64,000 bases of DNA from an uncultured Pseudomonadota bacterium (GTDB taxonomy: Bacteria > Pseudomonadota > Gammaproteobacteria > Burkholderiales > JALYOK01), in NCBI GenBank assembly GCA_902826775.1, contig CADEHE010000004.1, positions 42,827 through 106,826 of the forward strand, given 5' to 3'. Of this stretch, positions 31,785 through 40,324 are shown one piece after another. The notes under the pieces were generated by a model. That model was not told the DNA's origin, did not search any database, and saw only the letters and a list, made by a program, of their open reading frames with translations. Within the stretch, counting starts at the first letter, position 1, and every line of letters begins with the position of its first letter. Both the position numbers and the translations under genes were made by a program.

Positions 31785-33653
31785 ATGTCGCAGGCCACCC
31801 TGAACGTCGCACTGCTCGGCAATCCCAATTGCGGTAAGACGGCGCTATTCAATTTACTAACGGGCGCTCGCCAGAAGGTAGCGAACTATGCGGGCGTAAC
31901 CGTCGAACGCAAGGAAGGCATGCTTACAACCGCCTCAGGCAGGCGAGTGCGCTTGCTCGACTTGCCGGGGGCATACAGTTTGAATGCGATGAGCGTGGAC
32001 GAGCGGATCACGCGCGACGTCGTGCTTGGCACAGCAGCGGGCGAAGCGCGCCCTGATCTATTGGTGTGTGTGACTGACGCCACCAATCTCAAACTCAATT
32101 TGCGATTGGTAATAGAAGCGAAGCGGCTCGCCTTGCCGCTCGTGCTGGCGCTCAATATGAGCGACGTGGCGCGCCGGCGCGGCATCGAAATCGATGTTGC
32201 GCGTCTGCAGCAAGAGCTCGGCGTGCCGATCGTGGAAACGGTTGGGATACACCACGGCGGCGCCGATGCTCTGATCGAGCATATCGATCGCCACGTTTAT
32301 GCCGGTGCGACGCCGTCGGCAGACTGGCGTGCGCCGAACATCGAAGCGGTCCTGGCCACGCAGCAGGAAGTGCGCCGCTTGCTGGCGCAGGCCGTGCGTG
32401 AACCCAGCGTGGACACGCGTTGGGACGAAGCAATCGATCGCGTAGTGCTGCATCCGCTATGGGGCGTGTTGATTCTGGCGGCCACCTTATTTCTTATGTT
32501 CCAAGCGGTGTTCAGCTGGGCGGCGGTTCCGATGGATGCGATCGAGTCGAGCGTGCAAGCAGTAGGCGAGCTAGTGAAGGGGGCGCTCCGCGAAGGACCG
32601 CTGCAAAGCCTGCTGGTCGACGGCGTGATCGCCGGCGTGGGCAGCGTATTGGTGTTCTTGCCACAGATCTTGATTTTGTTTCTGTTCATCTTGGCGCTCG
32701 AGGAATCCGGCTACTTGCCGCGCGCGGCCTTTTTGCTTGACCGGCTTATGAGCACCGTCGGCTTGTCGGGCCGCTCCTTTATACCATTGTTATCGAGTTT
32801 CGCCTGTGCCATTCCGGGCGTGATGGCCACACGCACGATCTCAAGCTGGCGTGACCGCTTGACCACGATCATGATCGCACCACTCATGACCTGCTCGGCG
32901 CGACTGCCGGTATACGCGTTGATCATCGGTGCGTTTATTCCTCAGCGGACAGTGGCCGGCATTTTTAACCTTCAAGGTATCGTGCTGTTCGCCTTGTATT
33001 TCGCCGGCATTTTTGGCGCAATGGCAGTAGCGTGGGTGATGAAAGTATGGCAAGGCAGGTCGGCACAGCATCCTTTGTTGCTTGAATTGCCGTCGTATCA
33101 CTGGCCCAATTTGCGCAACTTGGCGATCGGCTTATGGGAGCGTGCCCGTATTTTTTTGCGGCGCGTCGGTACCATCATCCTGTCGCTGATGATTTTGCTT
33201 TGGTTCTTATCGTCGTATCCAGCGCCCCCCGAGGGGGCAGTTGGCCCCGCGATTCAGTACAGCTTTGCCGGGATGATTGGACGGGCCTTGGAGATAGTGT
33301 TTGCGCCGATCGGCTTCAATTGGCAAATTTCTATTGCGCTGATCCCGGGTATGGCTGCGCGCGAGGTTGCGGTGGGCGCACTCGGTACCGTGTACGCTAT
33401 GTCGGCCGCAGGCGATGCGGTTGCCGAGCAGCTTACCCCCGTTATTGCGCACACCTGGCCGTTAGCGACCGCGTTCTCGCTGCTTGCATGGTACGTTTTC
33501 GCGCCGCAGTGCGTGGCGACTTTGGCCACGGTCAAGCGTGAAACGAATTCCTGGCGGTACATGTGGGTTATGACCGGGTATTTGTTTCTGTTGGCCTACA
33601 TCGCGGCGTTCATCACTTATCGGATTGCACTGGCGCTAGGGGCGGGATCGTGA
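31785..33653 (+). CDS. feoB: Ferrous iron transporter B (G-protein-coupled permease)
   Basis: Inner-membrane Fe2+ transporter of 622 aa. ATG 31785 is chosen because the protein starts MSQATLNVALLGNPNCGKTA right after feoA; the earlier open frame overlaps feoA. The G domain shows G1 GNPNCGKT, G2 (VTVERKEG), G3 DLPGAYSL and G4 NMSD. The membrane part has two Gate motifs (SFACAIPGVMATRTI; IPGMAAREVAVGALG) and 8 or more TM helices. It is shorter than E. coli FeoB (773 aa), as in many betaproteobacteria. The operon is feoA-feoB-small Cys protein. Confidence 0.95.
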   Translation: MSQATLNVALLGNPNCGKTALFNLLTGARQKVANYAGVTVERKEGMLTTASGRRVRLLDLPGAYSLNAMSVDERITRDVVLGTAAGEARPDLLVCVTDATNLKLNLRLVIEAKRLALPLVLALNMSDVARRRGIEIDVARLQQELGVPIVETVGIHHGGADALIEHIDRHVYAGATPSADWRAPNIEAVLATQQEVRRLLAQAVREPSVDTRWDEAIDRVVLHPLWGVLILAATLFLMFQAVFSWAAVPMDAIESSVQAVGELVKGALREGPLQSLLVDGVIAGVGSVLVFLPQILILFLFILALEESGYLPRAAFLLDRLMSTVGLSGRSFIPLLSSFACAIPGVMATRTISSWRDRLTTIMIAPLMTCSARLPVYALIIGAFIPQRTVAGIFNLQGIVLFALYFAGIFGAMAVAWVMKVWQGRSAQHPLLLELPSYHWPNLRNLAIGLWERARIFLRRVGTIILSLMILLWFLSSYPAPPEGAVGPAIQYSFAGMIGRALEIVFAPIGFNWQISIALIPGMAAREVAVGALGTVYAMSAAGDAVAEQLTPVIAHTWPLATAFSLLAWYVFAPQCVATLATVKRETNSWRYMWVMTGYLFLLAYIAAFITYRIALALGAGS

Positions 33654-33655
33654 CT

Positions 33656-33901
33656 ATGTTCCTGGAAAGCATCGTCGTATGCTGCATCGTTGCTGCAGCG
33701 GCTTGCTATGCTAGCTGGCGTTTGTTGCCAGGGGGGATGCGCAGCCGCGCCGCTTCCACTGCTCTCGGGTGCACTAAGTTTCTTGGTGTGTCGCACTTAA
33801 CCATCGAGCGCTGGCGATTGCGCGTCTTGGCAAAGCCGAGTTCAACATGCGGCGCCTGCGGGCCTTGCAAGGCATGCAGCGCATCAGAGGCTGGTGGCTA
33901 G
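33656..33901 (+). CDS. Small Cys-rich membrane protein of the feo operon
   Basis: An 81-aa protein starting 2 nt after feoB (ATG 33656; an in-frame GTG at 33650 would overlap feoB's stop). It has one N-terminal TM helix (FLESIVVCCIVAAAACYASW) and a C-terminal CGACGPCKAC cluster with CxxCxxCxxC spacing. Similar short proteins follow feoB in many Burkholderiales (I believe the DUF6587 family). The tail could bind Fe or an Fe-S cluster and play a FeoC-like role; this is inference. Confidence 0.75.
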   Translation: MFLESIVVCCIVAAAACYASWRLLPGGMRSRAASTALGCTKFLGVSHLTIERWRLRVLAKPSSTCGACGPCKACSASEAGG

Positions 33902-33927
33902 CGGCGAGCGCGGTTCGGTTCTCCCGT

Positions 33928-34848
33928 CTAGATTGCCACCGGTTTGGAAATATCCGCTCCAGGCAGCACACGCTGCAACAGGGCGCGCAATTGATTGCTG
34001 GTTGCGTTGTCAATGCTTGCACCGGGATGACGCACACGATTGCTTGTGATTAGGCCGCGCAAACGCAGCAGTTCTTTGCGAATCGCAGTGCCGGGTTGCT
34101 GCTCGAACACGATTAGCGGCAAGAGGCGCTGATACAGCTGATGTGCTTGGTCGATTTGCCCAGCGCGCGCAAGTTGCACCATCCGCGCTAAGATCTCCGG
34201 GAAAGCGAACCCGGTATTGAAGCCGCTTGCACCGCGCTCGAGTTCGAATCCCCCGTAGAGCGCGCCTAGCGCCGTAAGCAGCGGGACGCGGCGCAGTTTC
34301 ATGCCTTCGATTAGTGCGCTGATCTTGCCCAAAGTCGGCGCTGCTTCGGCCTTGACGCAAGCGATCGATGGAATGTCTTGGATGAGCCGTAGCAATAGGC
34401 CCACAGACATGTGCACCTGACTCGACGGCGGGTGATCTTGCACGACCAGCGGCAGCGCTACTTCCGTCGCGATACGTTGATAGTATTCAAACACGCGCTG
34501 TTCGTTCGGTATCGGCTCTTGTTGCGGCGATACCATGACAGCCGACGCGCCCAACGCTTGTGCCATTTGACTAAGTTTGATGGCAGCCAATGTGCCGCTA
34601 TGGCTCGTGCCCACGATTACCGGGCAATCGCCTGCTGCGGCAATTGCCGTTTTGATGACTTGCTCGCGTTCGGCGTCGATCATGCGGTTGGATTCTCCGA
34701 GCACGCCGAGCACCGTGACGCCGTCAACGCCCAGATCCGCCATAAAGCGCACTAGGCGAGTCAGCGACGGCAGATCGAGGCTTTCATCTTCATGGAAGGG
34801 GGTGGCGAGAATTGGGAAAACGCCTTCGAAACGTACGGGCTTAGTCAT
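33928..34848 (-). CDS. DapA-family lyase (second copy), non-canonical
   Basis: A 306-aa Schiff-base TIM-barrel lyase, MTKPVRFEGVFPILATPFHEDESLD. It has VLGVLGESNRM (in place of GTTGE) and the Schiff-base lysine in ACVKAEAAP. As in the other DapA-like protein of this window, the YNxP tyrosine is replaced (VQDHPP). Dihydrodipicolinate synthase activity is therefore unlikely; a keto-acid or sugar-acid lyase/dehydratase is more probable. It is convergent with the feo operon and has no obvious pathway partner beside it. Confidence 0.86.
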   Translation of the reverse strand: MTKPVRFEGVFPILATPFHEDESLDLPSLTRLVRFMADLGVDGVTVLGVLGESNRMIDAEREQVIKTAIAAAGDCPVIVGTSHSGTLAAIKLSQMAQALGASAVMVSPQQEPIPNEQRVFEYYQRIATEVALPLVVQDHPPSSQVHMSVGLLLRLIQDIPSIACVKAEAAPTLGKISALIEGMKLRRVPLLTALGALYGGFELERGASGFNTGFAFPEILARMVQLARAGQIDQAHQLYQRLLPLIVFEQQPGTAIRKELLRLRGLITSNRVRHPGASIDNATSNQLRALLQRVLPGADISKPVAI

Positions 34849-34924
34849 GATGGCTAGAGTCTATCTTTGAGGAAGTTGATGAGTGATGGAGATCGGGCGC
34901 ACAGAGTGGAGCCGCAAAGCGGTT

Positions 34925-35974
34925 CTAAGCAAGCGCGTCAAGCACGTGCGCGAAGAACTCGTCGGCATGCATTGCATCGATCCAGCGCACGATCAGCACC
35001 AAACGTGTTTCCGGCTCGATCCACATGAAGGAACTGCCCGCGCCTATGCCGAAATAGCTCGACGATGGCACGCTCGGAAACACTTGGCGGCGGTGATTCA
35101 ACCAGAGCAGAAAACCGTAGAACGGCGCAATGGCGCAAGGCGCGCGCATGCGCTGCATCCAACTCCGGGAGATGATCTGGCGGCCGAGGCTCGCGCCGTC
35201 ATCAAGCAACAGTTGGCCGATGCGTGCCTGATCCTCGCTGCTGATCGATACGCCACCGCCCCAGTGTGACCCGCCCGGCACGGACTGCATGCGCCGCCCA
35301 TTTATTTCGACATAGGCGTTGTCGTAGCCATCCCAGCGCCAATCTTCGCTCGCACCGATCGGGCGCATTACAGCGTCGCGAAATACTTCCGGAAGCGGCT
35401 GCCGGAACAGATGCAGCAGTGCCAAAGAGAGCTGATTGATACGCACGTCATTGTATTCCCAGTACGTGCCGGGCGATTGTAGAGGCCGAGCGTCGCCTTT
35501 CTTGCCGGCTGGCCCTGCACCCTGAAATTGCAGCGTGCGATAGCGATCGACTTGGTCCGGCACGCCGAAGCACTCGCCCTCCCACTCACTGGTTTGCTGC
35601 AGCAGATGCACCCAAGTTATCGCGCGGTTCCGGCCCTGATCGAAGCCTATGCCTTCCACGCGAACGCCGACCGGCTCATCTACATCGGGCAGCAAGCCGC
35701 GGTCATGTGCAACGCCCGCCAGCAGGGCAAGATAGGTCTTGGCGATGCTAAACGTTAGATCGGGCCGCTGTGGCTCACCCCACGAGAGTAGGCGTTGGCC
35801 GTCTCGAACCACGGCTCCAGACACTGGGCCTCGCCCGTGCACGGGGCCCAGCAAGCGGTTCCAAGGCGGCGGATCTTGATGGTGAATGCCCCACTGATCA
35901 CCTACTGCGCGGCTCCATGGCGTTTCGTGCTGGATCGCGAATTGCACTGCTTTGGCGAGTTTTTGCGCTGACAT
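34925..35974 (-). CDS. Serine hydrolase, class C beta-lactamase family
   Basis: A 349-aa penicillin-binding-like hydrolase without an evident signal peptide. ATG 35974 (MSAQKLAKAVQFAIQHE) is preferred to the far upstream start at 36163, whose first 63 residues run into the promoter region of the divergent gene. Active-site motifs are SxxK as FSIAK, YxN-like as EYNDVRIN, and an HxG-like SHWGGG in place of KTG. The family includes esterases, D-amino-acid peptidases and beta-lactamases; cytosolic location favours an esterase or peptidase. Confidence 0.84.
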   Translation of the reverse strand: MSAQKLAKAVQFAIQHETPWSRAVGDQWGIHHQDPPPWNRLLGPVHGRGPVSGAVVRDGQRLLSWGEPQRPDLTFSIAKTYLALLAGVAHDRGLLPDVDEPVGVRVEGIGFDQGRNRAITWVHLLQQTSEWEGECFGVPDQVDRYRTLQFQGAGPAGKKGDARPLQSPGTYWEYNDVRINQLSLALLHLFRQPLPEVFRDAVMRPIGASEDWRWDGYDNAYVEINGRRMQSVPGGSHWGGGVSISSEDQARIGQLLLDDGASLGRQIISRSWMQRMRAPCAIAPFYGFLLWLNHRRQVFPSVPSSSYFGIGAGSSFMWIEPETRLVLIVRWIDAMHADEFFAHVLDALA

Positions 35975-36198
35975 AAGACGGAGCGGTGAATCGAACGCGG
36001 ATTGTACTGCTTGCCGTCGCGCTCTTGACGGTAAAATCATGCGACTTAGATAGTCAAGCATGCGGCCATGCGTGCTTCGACGCGCGAGGAGCGGTGGATG
36101 GGCGGCGAAAAGGAGTGTGCATCTCGACGCGGGTGCGTGATCTGCGGAGATGGAGGACTGCACAAGACGATGCGATATGCGTTCGAGAGTAGATCGCT
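35975..36198. promoter_or_regulatory. Divergent intergenic region (serine hydrolase / MFS transporter)
   Basis: 224 bases between divergently transcribed genes that should contain both promoters. An AT-richer stretch (GTAAAATCATGCGACTTAGA, about 36030-36050) is the best promoter candidate. No operator could be assigned. Confidence 0.35.
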
Positions 36199-37413
36199 TT
36201 GAGCGAGTCTCAATCGGCCCAATCGATTCCTTGGCGCGCCATTACACTGCTTTCCTGTGCCGCGTTCGCCAGCATGGCGTCGATGCGGGTGTGCGATTCG
36301 ATGTTGCCCGGCTTGGCGCAATCGTTCCAGGCATCGACGGGGCAGGCAGCGTATGCGATCTCTGCGTTTGCGGTGGCGTACGGCCTGATGCAATTGGCTT
36401 ACGGCTATTTGGGCGATCGCCATAGCAAATATCGAATTGCGATGCTGGCGACGTTCGCGTGCACCGTAGGCACAGTGGGATCGGCTTTGGCGCCTTCGCT
36501 CGAAGCGTTGATCGCGATGCGAGGGCTCGCGGGCGCGACCGCAGGAGGGGTCATTCCTCTCTCGCTTGCGTGGATCGGCGACTCCGTGCGTTACGAGCAG
36601 CGCCAGGCGACGTTAGCTCGCTTCCTCAGCGGCAATCTATTGGGTTTGATTGGCGGCCAGGTAATCGGCGGCGTGTTTGCCGATACCGTGGGCTGGCGCT
36701 GGGCGTTCGTGCTGCTTGCTGTCGTGTTTGCTGTGGTGGGTTTTTTGCTGCTGCGAGAATTGCGGGGCGGCACGGTACCGATGCGGGCGCCGAGATCCTC
36801 TCAAGCCGGATTGTTGGCGGGCGCGCGTGCCGTGCTGGCGTTGCCGTGGACGCGAGTGGTACTGGTAACGGTATTCCTCGAGGGCATGTTCGGTTTTGCT
36901 GCGCTGGTTTTTATCCCGGCTTATCTGCACAGCGAGTTCGGCGTCAGACTTGCGGGGGCGGGTGCCATTCTGGGCGTGTTTGGCCTCGGTGGCTTGGCCT
37001 ACACACTAGTGGCGCGCCGTTTGATCGCTCGCCTTGGCGAGTCTGGCTTGGCGGCATCAGGCGGTGCGGTAGTGAGCATTGCGTTTCTGCTTCTGTTGAA
37101 CGGCCCGGCATGGAATTGGGCAATACCCGCCAGCCTATTGGCTGGCCTGGGCATGTACATGCTGCACAACACGCTGCAAGCCAATGCGACGCAAATGGCG
37201 CCGCAGACGCGCGGAATTGCGGTGGCATTGTTTGCGACGGCTTTGTTCCTCGGTCAATCATTGGGAGTGGCGTGTGGCGCGGCCGTGATTGACAATGTCG
37301 GCGCGAAATGGATTTTCGCGGCGGCTGTTCTTGGCCTTTTTACGATCGGCATGTTGTTCGCGCGTGCGTTGCGGCGGCGGGCGATGGCAGGCAATTCCGA
37401 CAACGGAGCTTAA
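36199..37413 (+). CDS. MFS transporter, upstream of and coupled to homogentisate dioxygenase
   Basis: Twelve-TM major facilitator of 404 aa from a TTG start ([18 protein letters not shown]). The helix 2-3 loop shows [13 protein letters not shown], the MFS signature, and the two six-helix halves are separated by the [16 protein letters not shown] loop. The stop lies 2 nt before the hmgA ATG, so the two are translationally coupled. An aromatic-acid or homogentisate-related substrate is inferred from that coupling only; drug/sugar efflux families are alternatives. Confidence 0.88.
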   Translation: MSESQSAQSIPWRAITLLSCAAFASMASMRVCDSMLPGLAQSFQASTGQAAYAISAFAVAYGLMQLAYGYLGDRHSKYRIAMLATFACTVGTVGSALAPSLEALIAMRGLAGATAGGVIPLSLAWIGDSVRYEQRQATLARFLSGNLLGLIGGQVIGGVFADTVGWRWAFVLLAVVFAVVGFLLLRELRGGTVPMRAPRSSQAGLLAGARAVLALPWTRVVLVTVFLEGMFGFAALVFIPAYLHSEFGVRLAGAGAILGVFGLGGLAYTLVARRLIARLGESGLAASGGAVVSIAFLLLLNGPAWNWAIPASLLAGLGMYMLHNTLQANATQMAPQTRGIAVALFATALFLGQSLGVACGAAVIDNVGAKWIFAAAVLGLFTIGMLFARALRRRAMAGNSDNGA

Positions 37414-37415
37414 GG

Positions 37416-38759
37416 ATGGGTGTTAACGAGCAACTAGCAGCAAGCGCGGTAATAGCTTTGGCGAGCGCCGAGCTGGCGTATTTGTCCGGTTTCGGCAACG
37501 AGCACGCGACCGAAGCTTTGCCGGGCGCTTTGCCGCAGAGACAAAATTCCCCACAGCGTTGCCCATACGGCTTATACGCCGAGCAAATTTCGGGGACGGC
37601 TTTCACTGCGCCGCGCGGAGCGAACCGGCGCTCTTGGCTTTATCGCATCCGTCCAAGCGCGATGCACCAGCCGTTCGTACGTGTGGACAATGGCATGCTT
37701 CGCAACGATTTCGGCGCGGATGCCGCGACGCCGAATCAACTGCGTTGGGATCCGCTTCCGATTCCGGAGAGGCCGACAGATTTTATTGAAGGATTGGTCA
37801 CGTTCGCCGGCAATGGCGATCCGCATGCGCAAAGCGGCGTGGGCATCCATCTGTATGCCGCAAATCGATCGATGCAACGCTACTTCTACAACGCCGATGC
37901 GGAAATGTTAATCGTGCCGCAGCAAGGACGATTGCGTTGCGCCACCGAGATGGGTGTATTGGATCTGGAGCCGCAGCAGATCGCAGTGATACCGAGAGGA
38001 GTAAAAGTCCAGGTGCGGCTTCTGGATTTGGTCGCACGAGGATACTTGTGCGAGAACTTTGGCGCGTTGCTGCGTTTGCCGGATCTGGGCCCAATCGGAT
38101 CGAACTGCCTCGCGAATCCGCGCGATTTCCTCGCACCGGTCGCAGCCTATGAGGATCGCGAGGGCGAGTTCGATTTAATCGCCAAGTTCATGGGCAATCT
38201 GTGGTGCGCGCGCATGGATCACTCGCCCCTCGATGTGGTTGCTTGGCACGGTAACTATGCGCCTTACAAGTATGACTTGCGCGCGTTCAATGCCATCGGG
38301 TCTATTTCTTTCGATCATCCCGATCCGTCCATCTTTACCGTGTTGCAGTCGCAAAGCGATACGCCAGGGGTGGATGCGCTGGACTTCGTGATATTTCCCC
38401 CGCGCTTGCTGGTGGCGCAGAACACGTTTCGGCCGCCCTGGTATCACCGCAATATCGCCTCGGAGTTCATGGGCTTGATTCAGGGCGTATACGACGGTAA
38501 GGCGGAAGGTTTTCTGCCTGGCGGCGCAAGTCTGCACAACTGCATGACCGGTCACGGTCCCGATGCCGCTACGTTCGAACGTGCCAGCACGATGGATCTA
38601 TCTGAGGCCACGAGCATCACCGGTACGATGGCATTCATGTTTGAGACACGCTGTGCGCTCCGACCGACGCGTTTCGCGCTGCACACGGAGTTGCTGCAGC
38701 GAAACTATTTCGAGTGCTGGCAGGGTTTAGCCAAGCACTTCGATCCAACGAGCTTGTAG
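37416..38759 (+). CDS. hmgA: Homogentisate 1,2-dioxygenase
   Basis: Opens the ring of homogentisate to maleylacetoacetate in tyrosine/phenylalanine catabolism, using non-heme Fe(II) and O2. ATG 37416 follows GGAGCTTAAGG; 447 aa fits the family. Diagnostic sequences are [39 protein letters not shown], the Fe ligands His and Glu in [16 protein letters not shown] and His in [12 protein letters not shown]. Fumarylacetoacetase and maleylacetoacetate isomerase are not in the window, so the pathway is split; the only operon partner is the MFS transporter. Confidence 0.96.
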   Translation: MGVNEQLAASAVIALASAELAYLSGFGNEHATEALPGALPQRQNSPQRCPYGLYAEQISGTAFTAPRGANRRSWLYRIRPSAMHQPFVRVDNGMLRNDFGADAATPNQLRWDPLPIPERPTDFIEGLVTFAGNGDPHAQSGVGIHLYAANRSMQRYFYNADAEMLIVPQQGRLRCATEMGVLDLEPQQIAVIPRGVKVQVRLLDLVARGYLCENFGALLRLPDLGPIGSNCLANPRDFLAPVAAYEDREGEFDLIAKFMGNLWCARMDHSPLDVVAWHGNYAPYKYDLRAFNAIGSISFDHPDPSIFTVLQSQSDTPGVDALDFVIFPPRLLVAQNTFRPPWYHRNIASEFMGLIQGVYDGKAEGFLPGGASLHNCMTGHGPDAATFERASTMDLSEATSITGTMAFMFETRCALRPTRFALHTELLQRNYFECWQGLAKHFDPTSL

Positions 38760-38796
38760 ATGCGTTGCGCGGCAGCGCTACGCTTCGCCGCGGGCG

Positions 38797-39489
38797 CTAT
38801 TCGCTGGCAGCACGCTCGAGGCGGTAGCCGTAGAAATAGACCGAGCTAAGCCGCAGCGGTGATTCGTTCGACAAGGCCAGTTTTGCCCGAATTCGGCTGA
38901 TGTGCGTGTCGACGGTGCGGGTATTGATGTCTGGGTTGCGGCCCCATACGCTCTCTAAAATATGACCGCGGGACAGCAGTTGCCCGATATGGCGAAAGAG
39001 AAAGACCGCTAGATCGAACTCTTTGTGCGTCAAATCGATCTCCACGCCTTCACGGTATAACTTGCGCTCGCCCAGTTTAATTACGAACGGTTCGAGCTCA
39101 ATGATCTCCTTGGCGATGAATTCGTTGCGTGCACGACGCTCCAGCGCGTGAAGTCGGGCGAGCATTTCCATTTGACGCACCGGCTTGACCAGATAGTCAT
39201 CAGCGCCTCGCTCCAGGGCCGAAACAATGTCTTTTTCGTCAGAACGCGCGGTGATGAACATAATAGGTACTGGCGCTTGCACGTTCTTGCGGATCCATTC
39301 CAAAACCTGGTCGCCAGGAACATCTGGAATGCCCCAGTCAAGCATGAGCAAGTCGTAACTCTCACGTGACAAGTTACGCATGAAGGACTTGCCGTCCGCA
39401 AACACAGCACAGGTATGGCCGGCTTTTTCAAGCCAACGGACGACTACGGCAGATTGTTCCTTATCGTCCTCGAGCAGTGCTACCCGCAT
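38797..39489 (-). CDS. OmpR/PhoB-family response regulator (orphan)
   Basis: A 230-aa regulator. The receiver has acidic LLEDDKEQ, the phospho-Asp in DLLMLDWGIPD and the conserved Lys in DDYLVKPVRQ. The C-terminal winged helix is IDLTHKEFDLAVFLFRHIGQ with the recognition region TRTVDTHISRIRAKL. No histidine kinase is adjacent. It is divergent from the surface-protein locus that starts at 39708, with 218 bases between, so it is a candidate regulator of that locus. Confidence 0.93.
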   Translation of the reverse strand: MRVALLEDDKEQSAVVVRWLEKAGHTCAVFADGKSFMRNLSRESYDLLMLDWGIPDVPGDQVLEWIRKNVQAPVPIMFITARSDEKDIVSALERGADDYLVKPVRQMEMLARLHALERRARNEFIAKEIIELEPFVIKLGERKLYREGVEIDLTHKEFDLAVFLFRHIGQLLSRGHILESVWGRNPDINTRTVDTHISRIRAKLALSNESPLRLSSVYFYGYRLERAASE

Positions 39490-39707
39490 CTTGGAATCCT
39501 TTTGTGAATGGCAACGTTGCGTAGTACCGCTTCTTCTTTTACTCCGCCCGCAATCATAACCCAGCTCGGCATGTTACAAATTTTTGCAGTTTAAGCAGAG
39601 GCTTACATCGAGTCAGAAGAATTCCTATGGCACAGTTCGTGCTACCCGACCTTGTATGTCTTTGGCAAAGAGCAACGCTTTAGCAATCCTAACACGGGGA
39701 AATACCG
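39490..39707. promoter_or_regulatory. Divergent promoter region of the OmpR-type regulator and the surface-protein locus
   Basis: 218 bases, more AT-rich than the flanking genes (for example ATGTTACAAATTTTTGCAGT near 39571). The plus-strand gene has GGGGAAA before its ATG. I could not define an operator, but direct-repeat sites for an OmpR-type protein would be expected here. Confidence 0.4.
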
Positions 39708-40229
39708 ATGCTAAATAGGTTTTGGACGTTGACAATTAGCCTAGTTTGTATGGCTACAACTACGGTCCACGGGCAAGAAAAAGTGGATGGCTTATCAGTC
39801 GCCCTGCTGCACCAAAAAGTGACGCAGCGTGATGGAAAGGAGGTTCTGGTCGACGCAGCTCTCGCCAAACCAGGCGAGGTGATCGAGTACAGCGCGAAAT
39901 ACCAAAATCACACGGCTAAAACGCTCCGCCGCGTCGAGGCAACACTGCCCATTCCGCCGGGAACAACCGTGATGCCGACAACGGCAAAGCCCAGTGGCGC
40001 ATGGGCGAGCGTGGACGGGGCGAACTTTCAGACTATCCCGCTCAAGCGCAAGGTAAAGCTTTCTGATGGGCGCGAGATAGAGCAATTGGTGCCCTTTAGT
40101 GAATACCGGTTTCTGCGTTGGAGAGTAGGTGCCCTCGATGCCGGCCAAAGCGCCGTATATGCCGTAAGGGTGAAGGTGGATTCTGGATCGAGCGACGCGC
40201 GCCAAGTCGCTATGAGTTCAAACCGGTAG
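39708..40229 (+). CDS. Small exported DUF11-like protein
   Basis: A 173-aa secreted protein. Signal peptide residues 1-22 end VHG|Q. The rest resembles one DUF11-type Ig-like module: DAALAKPGEVIEYSAKYQNH, then RRVEATLPIPPGTTVMP and FLRWRVGALDAGQSAVYAVRV, which follow the usual pattern of an extracellular beta-sandwich. It opens the seven-gene surface locus, with the next gene 95 nt downstream on the same strand. Function unknown; it may be a cap or chaperone-like subunit. Confidence 0.75.
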   Translation: MLNRFWTLTISLVCMATTTVHGQEKVDGLSVALLHQKVTQRDGKEVLVDAALAKPGEVIEYSAKYQNHTAKTLRRVEATLPIPPGTTVMPTTAKPSGAWASVDGANFQTIPLKRKVKLSDGREIEQLVPFSEYRFLRWRVGALDAGQSAVYAVRVKVDSGSSDARQVAMSSNR

Positions 40230-40324
40230 AGATAGGACGAATCTCGGCAGTTTGGACCGAGCGCGTCACTTATCGGTTACAGGGCGATAAAAATTTCTAG
40301 CTAATTCGTCGGGAAAACGGAGTC

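Noticed and set aside
34225..34260. AGTTCGAATCCCCCGTAGAGC resembles a tRNA T-arm
   Set aside because: It lies inside the well-supported DapA-like gene, and no D-arm, anticodon stem or CCA-proximal pairing was found around it.
35975..36163. 63-residue N-terminal extension of the serine hydrolase
   Set aside because: It would occupy the divergent promoter region and has no family similarity; ATG 35974 gives a normal start.
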